Positions 5,857-11,495 of a DNA stretch of 11,495 nucleotides are shown here, piece by piece. Position 1 is the stretch's first letter. Every line of letters starts with the position of its first letter. The stretch lies in NCBI GenBank assembly GCA_034409055.1, contig DAOUMU010000364.1, positions 1 through 11,495 on the forward strand, read 5' to 3'. The notes below the pieces were generated by a model. It ran no database searches. It was not told where the DNA came from and worked only from the letters and a program-made list of their open reading frames with translations. Origin of the DNA: DAOUMU01 sp034409055 (GTDB lineage Bacteria > Chloroflexota > Anaerolineae > 4572-78 > J111). Both the position numbers and the translations under genes were made by a program.

Positions 5857-5965
5857 ACTTTTTGGGACCGTGCGAAATATCACAGCAATGTCAGTGGTTA
5901 TGAACCGAAGCAACTGAACTTTCCGAAATTTCAAAGGCGCCACTTTTATGGTGGCGTTTTTTTTT
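5857..5965 (+). ncRNA. Leader RNA ending in an intrinsic terminator (attenuator or small RNA candidate)
   Basis: From the predicted start to the end of the T-run is about 110 nt. It contains a nested hairpin (CAGT 5892-5895 with ACTG 5913-5916, enclosing GGTT-ATG-AACC), a possible CTTT/AAAG helix, and then the terminator. A 9-codon reading frame (MSVVMNRSN, 5888-5917) lies inside but has no clear ribosome binding site and no run of one amino acid. I do not recognise a known riboswitch class. It could be a conditional leader controlling livG onward or a stand-alone small RNA. Confidence 0.4.
5933..5965 (+). terminator. Strong intrinsic terminator upstream of livG
   Basis: CGCCAC (5938-5943) pairs with GTGGCG (5951-5956) around a 7-nt loop, extended by two G-T and three A-T pairs, and is followed by nine T (5957-5965). 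It ends 27 bases before the livG ATG and lies downstream of a good promoter, so most transcripts from that promoter should stop here unless readthrough is regulated. It is directional: the minus strand has no T-run after the hairpin. Confidence 0.85.
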
Positions 5966-5992
5966 AACAGAAGTCCAAAATCATAAGTGATA

Positions 5993-6799
5993 ATGACAGC
6001 CAAGCCTATTTTAAGCGTACAACGAATTTGTAAACAGTTTGGCGGCATCACGTCGGTGTATGACGTCACCTTCGAAATTCGATCAGGGGAAATTGTGTCC
6101 CTGATTGGTCCTAACGGGGCCGGCAAGACAACCACTTTTAACCTGATTTCTGGCTTTTATCGTCCCGATGCCGGTGCAGTTTATTTTCAAGGCAGGCGGA
6201 TTGATACCCTGAAACCATTTGAAATTGCTGCTTTGGGCATAGGCCGTACATTTCAGAATTTGCAAGTTTTTGGCGACATGACTGTTTTGGAAAATGTTAT
6301 GGTAGGCCGGCACCTGCACGGTCGAGCCAGCTTACTGGCGGTGGCTTTGCGATTACCATTTGCCCGGCAGGAGGAACGGACCATTCGGGAAAAGGCAATG
6401 CATTACCTCGACCAGGTAGGTCTGGCCGAGCGGGCTGACGAGATGGCGGCTAACCTTCCGTTTGGACAGCAACGACTGCTGGAAATTGCCCGGGCCTTGG
6501 CCACTGAACCAACGTTGTTAATGCTGGATGAGCCGGGTGCCGGTCTGACCCCGGCTGAAACTTATGAACTGGGGCAATCTATTCTCCAACTTCGGCAAGA
6601 TAAGATGGCCATCCTACTGGTGGAACATGATATGAACTTAGTCATGGAAATTTCTGATCGGGTTATGGTGTTGCACCATAGCCAAAAAATTGCCGAGGGC
6701 ACACCAGCCGAAGTGCAAGCCAATCCGGCAGTCATTAAAGCCTACCTGGGGACGAGTTTGCAAGACGAGCTGCGGCTAAAACTACCTACCTGGAATTAG
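5993..6799 (+). CDS. livG: ABC transporter ATP-binding protein, LivG family
   Basis: From this ATG the protein has 268 residues; an in-frame GTG 6 bp earlier (5987) is also possible, and the ribosome binding site is weak for both. It is one of the two ATPases of a branched-chain or aromatic amino-acid type (HAAT) importer acting at the inner face of the membrane. Counting from the GTG, motifs are Walker A GPNGAGKTT (41-49), Q-loop TFQNLQVF (Gln90), signature LPFGQQRLLEIARAL (157-171; LPFGQQ replaces LSGGQ, as is usual in LivG), Walker B LLMLDEP (177-183) and the H-loop LLVEHDM (His214). The LivG-specific insertion GRTFQNLQVFGDMTVLENVM is present. LivF follows after 20 bp. The cognate LivH, LivM and binding protein are not in the window. 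Confidence 0.92.
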   Translation: MTAKPILSVQRICKQFGGITSVYDVTFEIRSGEIVSLIGPNGAGKTTTFNLISGFYRPDAGAVYFQGRRIDTLKPFEIAALGIGRTFQNLQVFGDMTVLENVMVGRHLHGRASLLAVALRLPFARQEERTIREKAMHYLDQVGLAERADEMAANLPFGQQRLLEIARALATEPTLLMLDEPGAGLTPAETYELGQSILQLRQDKMAILLVEHDMNLVMEISDRVMVLHHSQKIAEGTPAEVQANPAVIKAYLGTSLQDELRLKLPTWN

Positions 6800-6819
6800 T
6801 TTGGAGGCACCACCTTAGC

Positions 6820-7557
6820 ATGCTTGAAGTACAAGGCATCTCTACTTTTTACGGACGTATCCAGGCGCTGAGAGAAATTTCGCTGGAGGTACACGCCGGA
6901 GAGATTGTGTCTCTGGTTGGAGCAAATGGGGCCGGTAAAACAACCCTGCTCAACAGCATATCAGGCATCGTGCCGCCGTGTCAAGGAAAGATTTTGTTTG
7001 AGGGCAAAGAAATCACCCATCTACCACCGGAGAAGATCGTTGGCCTGGGGATTAGCCAGGTGCCTGAGCGTCGGCAAGTGTTTAACACCTTCACCGTGCG
7101 TGACAATCTGAATTTGGGGGCATATCTGCGTCTACGCCGGGGAGAAGACCGGGCCGTGAAGGAAGATATTGCTTACGTGTTCAGCCTGTTCCCTGTTCTC
7201 GAAGAGCGACAAAAGCAATTAGCCGAAACACTTTCCGGGGGAGAACAACAGATGCTGGTGGTCGGGCGGGGTCTTATGGCTCGTCCAAAGGTATTACTGT
7301 TGGATGAACCATCTCTTGGGCTGGCCCCGATCATCGTCGATTATATTTTCCAGGTGTTTGAACAATTGCGTCAATCAGGCACAACGATTTTGCTGGTGGA
7401 GCAAAATGTCAGGGCTGCCCTGGAGATTTCTGACCGAGTTTATGTCCTGGAGACAGGCCGGGTGGTATTGAAAGGCACAGCTCAAGAACTGATGACCAAT
7501 GAGGCGGTGCAGCAGGCTTATTTGGGCCGGCAATCAATTAGGAATGACAAATTATGA
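6820..7557 (+). CDS. livF: ABC transporter ATP-binding protein, LivF family
   Basis: This 245-residue partner of LivG has the usual LivF length. Motifs are Walker A GANGAGKTT (34-42), signature LSGGEQQ (138-144), Walker B LLLDEP (159-164) and LLVEQN (191-196). The switch His is replaced by Gln195, which is typical for LivF. QVPERRQVFNTFTVRDNL is the characteristic LivF Q-loop region. GGAGG at 6803-6807 is the ribosome binding site, with a rather long gap of 12 nt to the ATG. It lies between livG and iorA in the operon. That context suggests the transporter serves aromatic or branched-chain amino acids or their keto or aryl acids; the substrate cannot be read from an ATPase. Confidence 0.93.
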   Translation: MLEVQGISTFYGRIQALREISLEVHAGEIVSLVGANGAGKTTLLNSISGIVPPCQGKILFEGKEITHLPPEKIVGLGISQVPERRQVFNTFTVRDNLNLGAYLRLRRGEDRAVKEDIAYVFSLFPVLEERQKQLAETLSGGEQQMLVVGRGLMARPKVLLLDEPSLGLAPIIVDYIFQVFEQLRQSGTTILLVEQNVRAALEISDRVYVLETGRVVLKGTAQELMTNEAVQQAYLGRQSIRNDKL

Positions 7558-7579
7558 TTGACAATGATAGAGGTAGAGA

Positions 7580-9379
7580 ATGAAAAAAACTTTGATGAGT
7601 GGAAACGAAGCCATTGCCCGTGGGGCGTGGGAAGCAGGCGTTGAGGTGGCAACCGCCTATCCGGGCACTCCCAGTACTGAAATCTTACAAAACGTTGCCC
7701 TGTATAATGACATCCATGCCGAATGGTCGGCCAATGAAAAAGTAGCCTTAGATACAGCCATTGGCGCGGCTTACGCCGGCAAGCGTGCCTTGGCCGCTAT
7801 GAAGCACGTGGGCCTGAACGTAGCCTCGGAGGCCCTGTTCTATTCATCCCACACCGGGATCAATGCCGGGTTGGTCATTATCACCGCCGATGACCCCGGT
7901 ATGCATTCCTCACAAAATGAGCAGGACAGCCGGCAATATGCCCGCTTTGCTAAGGTGCCCATGCTCGAACCCGCAGACAGTCAGGAAGCTAAAACTTTCG
8001 TCAACCTGGCCTTAGAGCTGAGTGAAACGTTTGATACCCCCGTCCTGGTGCGTATGAGTACCCGCACCTCTCATTCCAAGTCCGCCATCACTCTGGAAGA
8101 ACGGCAAGCGGTAGAGGGCCGTCCTTATGTGAAAGACGCGCCTAAATATGTGATGATTCCTGCTTACGCCCGTAAACGGCATGTTGTCATTGAAGAACGC
8201 ACGACGCGCCTGCGCCGCTGGGTCGAAGAAACGGACATTAATCGGGTGGAGATGGGGGACCATACTTTGGGGATCATTTCGGCTGGCGTGGCCTACCAAT
8301 ATGCCCGGGAAATTTTTCCCGAGGCCTCGTTCTTAAAATTGGGTATGCTCTGGCCGTTGCCTGAAAAACTGATCCGGGATTTTGCCGCCTGGGTGGAACA
8401 GGTGATTGTGGTTGAGGAGCTTGATCCCTTTATTGAGGAATGGGTGGCTCAATTGGGTATTGAAGTCAAAGGTAAAAATATTTTCTCGGCAGTGGGTGAA
8501 CTCACCCCAGAGCGGGTACGGGTCTCAGCCGTGAAAGCCGGCCTGTTGAGTGAAGCAGGAGATAACAAACCTGCCTCAAAGGGGAATGGCTCAGACGTTG
8601 CTGCCCTGCCACTCCGTCCCCCGGTTCTTTGTGCCGGCTGCGGACATCGTGACGCTTTTTGGGTATTACGCAAACTGAAAGTGACAGTCAACTCCGACAT
8701 TGGCTGTTATGCGCTAGGCGTGTTACCACCACTGGAAACTACTGATACAATTGGGGCCATGGGAGCCAGTATCGGCGTGGCTATGGGCATGCGTCTGGCC
8801 GGACTGAAACAGAAAAACGTGGCCGTCATCGGCGATAGCACCTTTTTCCACTCTGGATTGCCTGCCCTGGCCGCAGCAGTTTACAATCGCACCCCGGTCA
8901 CAGTGGTCGTACTGGATAATCGTACCACCGGTATGACCGGTCACCAGGGGCATCCCGGCTCGGGACAAACCCTGGAAAGCGGTCGGCACGAACCCATCAG
9001 TATTGCGGCTGTTGCCCGCGCGATGGGGGTTCGCCATGTGATGGAAGTAGAGGCCCGTCAGTTAGCGGAGACGGAAGCGGCGATTCGCCAGGCGATAAAC
9101 GCAGGCGAGCCGGCGGTCGTCGTGGTGCGGACCATCTGTGTTTTCGAGAGTTCGCACAACCGCGAACCTTACCAGGTCATTGCCGATGATTGTAACGGCT
9201 GTACATTATGCTTCCGCATCGGCTGTCCGGCTATTCACAAATCTGACGAGCTAGATGAAAAATCCAAGCGTCCTAAAGCCTGGATTGATCCGGCGGCCTG
9301 TGTCGGGTGTGGGTTATGTTTTGACGTATGTGCACGTCAGGCCATTGAGCCTGGCGCAGAAAAGGCGGTGCTTGTATGA
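7580..9379 (+). CDS. iorA: Indolepyruvate:ferredoxin oxidoreductase subunit alpha (IorA)
   Basis: The 599-residue large subunit of the oxygen-sensitive enzyme that converts arylpyruvates plus CoA to arylacetyl-CoA, CO2 and reduced ferredoxin. Residues about 1-170 are the pyrimidine-binding domain (AYPGTPSTEI, 26-35), about 190-325 a middle transketolase-C-like domain, and about 345-520 the thiamine-diphosphate domain (LCAGCGHRDAF 350-360; SDIGCYALG 372-380; GDSTFFHSG 418-426; LDNRTTGMTGHQ 445-456). The C-terminus binds two [4Fe-4S] clusters through C538-C541-C544-C549 and C574-C577-C580-C584; all eight Cys are present. GAGGT (7570-7574) precedes the ATG by 5 nt, and the gap from livF is 22 bp. 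The stop overlaps the iorB start (ATGA), indicating translational coupling of the two subunits. No residue lesion was seen. Confidence 0.95.
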   Translation: MKKTLMSGNEAIARGAWEAGVEVATAYPGTPSTEILQNVALYNDIHAEWSANEKVALDTAIGAAYAGKRALAAMKHVGLNVASEALFYSSHTGINAGLVIITADDPGMHSSQNEQDSRQYARFAKVPMLEPADSQEAKTFVNLALELSETFDTPVLVRMSTRTSHSKSAITLEERQAVEGRPYVKDAPKYVMIPAYARKRHVVIEERTTRLRRWVEETDINRVEMGDHTLGIISAGVAYQYAREIFPEASFLKLGMLWPLPEKLIRDFAAWVEQVIVVEELDPFIEEWVAQLGIEVKGKNIFSAVGELTPERVRVSAVKAGLLSEAGDNKPASKGNGSDVAALPLRPPVLCAGCGHRDAFWVLRKLKVTVNSDIGCYALGVLPPLETTDTIGAMGASIGVAMGMRLAGLKQKNVAVIGDSTFFHSGLPALAAAVYNRTPVTVVVLDNRTTGMTGHQGHPGSGQTLESGRHEPISIAAVARAMGVRHVMEVEARQLAETEAAIRQAINAGEPAVVVVRTICVFESSHNREPYQVIADDCNGCTLCFRIGCPAIHKSDELDEKSKRPKAWIDPAACVGCGLCFDVCARQAIEPGAEKAVLV

Positions 9380-9972
9380 AAACAACGAATTTCATCGTAG
9401 CTGGGGTTGGAGGCCAGGGAACCATCCTGGCCAGTGATGTTATCGCCCAAACGGGCTTACACATCGGCCTGGAGGCAAAAAAATCAGAAGTGCACGGTAT
9501 GGCCCAGCGGGGTGGAGCGGTGATCACTCACGTACGTTGGGGAGAACGGGTCGCCTCGCCCTTGTGTGAAAAAGGGACGGCCGACTACCTGATTGCTCAA
9601 GAGATGCTAGAAGGCTTGCGCTGGATAGAGTTCTTACGACCGGGAGGAACGGTGATTGTCAACCGCCAGCATTTACCCCCTACATCCACTGTCTTTGGCA
9701 CGAGCACGTATCCATCAGACGAGGAAATTATGACTACCTTAAGCGAATTGACCGATCGGGTTCTGGTGGTAGATGCTATGAACGTAGCCAACCAACTGGG
9801 CAATCGTCGAGTAGCCAATAGCGTGCTTATCGGCGTCCTCTCATCTGTGATGGAGGTCTCCCCTGAAGACTGGCTGAGTGTCCTGGTGGCCAGAGTCCCC
9901 GCCCGGCATCAAGAAGTCAATCGCCAGGCATTTTTCGCCGGGCGCGATGGGCAGTGGTTAGTTAAGAATTAG
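9376..9972 (+). CDS. iorB: Indolepyruvate:ferredoxin oxidoreductase subunit beta (IorB)
   Basis: This 198-residue protein is a pyruvate-ferredoxin oxidoreductase gamma-type domain, the small subunit of IorAB. The N-terminal glycine-rich loop GVGGQGTILAS (10-20), the KKSEVHGMAQRGG block (35-47) and the C-terminal VANSVLIG segment (146-153) are the family hallmarks. Length is normal. The 4-nt overlap with iorA and the conserved partner order make the assignment secure. It is followed after 23 bp by a PaaK, a pairing seen in archaea and anaerobic bacteria that metabolise aromatic amino acids. Confidence 0.94.
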   Translation: MKTTNFIVAGVGGQGTILASDVIAQTGLHIGLEAKKSEVHGMAQRGGAVITHVRWGERVASPLCEKGTADYLIAQEMLEGLRWIEFLRPGGTVIVNRQHLPPTSTVFGTSTYPSDEEIMTTLSELTDRVLVVDAMNVANQLGNRRVANSVLIGVLSSVMEVSPEDWLSVLVARVPARHQEVNRQAFFAGRDGQWLVKN

Positions 9973-9995
9973 CCATCAGAAAGGAGGAGAGAACT

Positions 9996-11315
9996 GTGCC
10001 TATTTGGAATCCCGAATTTGAAACGATGTCCCGAACCGATCTGGAGAAACTCCAGGCCCGACGATTGCACCAGGTAGTGGAACGAGTATACCATACCGTG
10101 CCTCTCTACCGCCGCAAATTCAAAGAGGCCGGCCTTACCCCTGAAGACATCAATAGCCTGGATGATCTTAAACGATTGCCTTTTACCACCAAACAGGACT
10201 TGCGTGACCAATATCCCTTCGGCCTGTTCACTGTGCCTCTCGAAAAGGTAGAACGCGTTCATGCTTCTAGCGGTACAACCGGCAAGCCGGTCGTAGCCGG
10301 CTACTCGCGGGCCGACTTAAAGGTGTGGGGCGAAGTGATGGCTCGCGTGTTAACTTCGGCGGGGGTGACCGCTAAAGATGTGGTGCACATTGCCCACGGC
10401 TACGGTTTGTTCACCGGGGCACACGGCTTTGAGGGGGGGGCGGCGACAGTTGGCGCTATGGTCGTGCCTGCTTCCGGAGGCATGAGCAGACGACAGATTC
10501 TGCTCATAGAAGACTTTGGGGCCACCGCCCTGGTCTGCACCCCTTCTTATGCTCTGGTGTTGGCTGAAACAGCCGACGAGATGGGGGTGGACATCAAAAG
10601 TCGTATGAAATTGCGGGTGGGGTTGTTCGGAGCCGAACCCTGGACCAGGGAAATGCGCTGTCAAATTGAGGAGCGTTTGAACCTGGAGGCATTCGACTCC
10701 TATGGGCTGACCGAACTGATCGGTCCCGGCGTGGCCATCGAATGTGAGCAGCATGACGGCTTGCACATTTTTGAAGATCACTTCTTGCCAGAGATTATTG
10801 ATCCAGACACAGGAGAGCCATTACCTTACGGCGAAGAGGGCGAACTGGTCCTGACCAGTTTAACCAAAGAGGTCATGCCGGTCATTCGCTACCGCACTCG
10901 CGACCGCACGGTCTTGCATCCTGAAGCATGTGTCTGTGGGCGCACAATCGTGCGGATGGAGAAGGTACGCGGGCGTACCGACGATATGCTGATTGTACGG
11001 GGCGTCAATCTTTTTCCTTCCGTCATCGAAAGCGTTTTGCTTAAAGTGGAAGGTCTAGAACCGCACTATCAGATTGTCATCGATCGCCCCAAGCACCTTC
11101 TGGATAAATTAGAAATTTGGGTAGAAGCGGCCCCGCATTACTTTCAACCGGAAAATGGTTATCGGTTGGAAAAACTGCGCCTTGATACGAAGAGAGAGTT
11201 AACAGAAACGGTCTGCCTCAATATCGAGGTCAAATTAATAAAACCCCACTCTATCGAACGTCCCACAGGCAAAGCCAGGCGGGTCATTGATAAACGAGAG
11301 CTGTACAATACCTGA
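9996..11315 (+). CDS. paaK: Phenylacetate-CoA ligase (PaaK family), copy 2
   Basis: A 439-residue ANL-superfamily ligase, the last gene of the operon. The start is GTG at 9996, supported by AAGGAGG (9981-9987) 8 nt upstream and by N-terminal alignment with copy 1 (PIWNPEFETM versus MIWNQAMETM). Motifs are SSGTTGKP (91-98), CTPSYALVL (181-189), YGLTELIGPG (236-245), RYRTRDRT (298-305), CVCGR (312-316), GRTDDMLIVRGVNLFPSVIE (326-345) and the C-terminal PTGKARRVIDKRE with the likely catalytic Lys426. It would make arylacetyl-CoA from the free acid, the same product class as IorAB. Together with copy 1 it gives the locus two intact ligases, perhaps with different arylacetate preferences; this is inference. 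No terminator was seen immediately after the stop. Confidence 0.94.
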   Translation: MPIWNPEFETMSRTDLEKLQARRLHQVVERVYHTVPLYRRKFKEAGLTPEDINSLDDLKRLPFTTKQDLRDQYPFGLFTVPLEKVERVHASSGTTGKPVVAGYSRADLKVWGEVMARVLTSAGVTAKDVVHIAHGYGLFTGAHGFEGGAATVGAMVVPASGGMSRRQILLIEDFGATALVCTPSYALVLAETADEMGVDIKSRMKLRVGLFGAEPWTREMRCQIEERLNLEAFDSYGLTELIGPGVAIECEQHDGLHIFEDHFLPEIIDPDTGEPLPYGEEGELVLTSLTKEVMPVIRYRTRDRTVLHPEACVCGRTIVRMEKVRGRTDDMLIVRGVNLFPSVIESVLLKVEGLEPHYQIVIDRPKHLLDKLEIWVEAAPHYFQPENGYRLEKLRLDTKRELTETVCLNIEVKLIKPHSIERPTGKARRVIDKRELYNT

Positions 11316-11495
11316 AGATTGTGAGTTGGTTGGTTAAATCTTATGAACCAAAAAGTTAATGGGGTCTTCAAATGAAAGAAATTCCTATAAATTGGACTTT
11401 GGACAAAGTCAAATAGCTCGGTAATGACCGAGTAGAAAAAAGTAGCTTAAAAATTGAATAATTGGGCCGGATTTCAGACCGCTACAGGCACTTTT
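11316..11495. other. Non-coding tail with two short hairpins
   Basis: No gene is recognised. GACTTT/AAAGTC (11395-11400 with 11405-11410) and CTCGGT/ACCGAG (11417-11422 with 11427-11432) form two small stems with 4-nt loops. Neither is followed by a convincing T-run on either strand, so they are weak terminator candidates for the operon. A 14-codon ATG frame at about 11372 ends quickly and has no family resemblance. Confidence 0.4.

Noticed and set aside
5864..5874. GGGACCGTGCG, reminiscent of a T-box core
   Set aside because: A T-box core should sit just before the terminator after a long leader. Here it is within about 20 nt of the predicted transcript start, and no stem I or specifier loop fits.
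5888..5917. Nine-codon leader peptide MSVVMNRSN
   Set aside because: There is no convincing ribosome binding site and no run of aromatic, Leu/Ile/Val or other regulatory codons, so ribosome-mediated attenuation is not supported.
5716..5967. Plus-strand frame sharing SDLPRPYA with a minus-strand frame at 1243-1506
   Set aside because: The shared peptide is simply translation of the MITE arms of copies 3 and 1, not a protein family.
5647..6135. 162-codon minus-strand frame over the divergent control region and livG start
   Set aside because: It runs through the MITE, promoter, terminator and the start of livG in antisense, and shows no domain.
11372..11416. Short ATG frame after paaK copy 2
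   Set aside because: Only 14 codons before a stop, no ribosome binding site and no similarity.

Overview
The window looks like bacterial chromosome, most plausibly from an uncultured Chloroflexota (Anaerolineae-like) member. This placement is an inference. It rests on a large BTAD/AAA regulator of the kind common in that phylum, the interspersed GTAGGGGCGAGGC hairpin repeats, and an IorAB/PaaK/Liv-type cluster. No rRNA or other strong taxonomic marker is present.

Left part (1-1502): an edge hairpin, a SixA-like histidine phosphatase behind a good promoter, and an SRAP/YedK-type abasic-site protein, followed by a degenerate hairpin element. A 746-residue SARP/BTAD-AAA regulator then reads leftward (3743-1503).

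Middle part (3740-5601, minus strand): a complete PaaK-type phenylacetate-CoA ligase (5601-4261), followed downstream by a stretch that looks intergenic but is a graveyard of phenylacetate-catabolism genes. First comes the C-terminal remnant of a thiolase, carrying a frameshift in a G-run (4259-4027). Next is the N-terminal remnant of a PaaC-like phenylacetyl-CoA epoxidase subunit (4026-3740). The second remnant is split by a 111-bp MITE-like hairpin element flanked by perfect 8-bp target duplications. Removing the element and one duplication rejoins the PaaC reading frame exactly.

Divergent control region (5602-5992): the promoter region of the leftward paaK and that of the rightward operon face away from each other. 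The region holds a large interrupted inverted repeat, a second well-bounded copy of the MITE (7/8 target duplication), a near-consensus sigma-70-type promoter with an extended -10, a leader of about 110 nt, and a strong intrinsic terminator just before the first gene.

Right part (5993-11315, plus strand): a tight five-gene operon, livG-livF-iorA-iorB-paaK. The two ATPases belong to a branched-chain/aromatic amino-acid type ABC importer whose permease and binding proteins are not in the window. IorAB would oxidise arylpyruvates, made from aromatic amino acids, to arylacetyl-CoA with reduced ferredoxin. PaaK would activate free arylacetates to the same CoA esters. The two paaK genes and IorAB therefore converge on arylacetyl-CoA, while the oxygen-dependent epoxidase/thiolase branch next door appears to have decayed at this locus. 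The last 180 bp show no gene, only two short hairpins.
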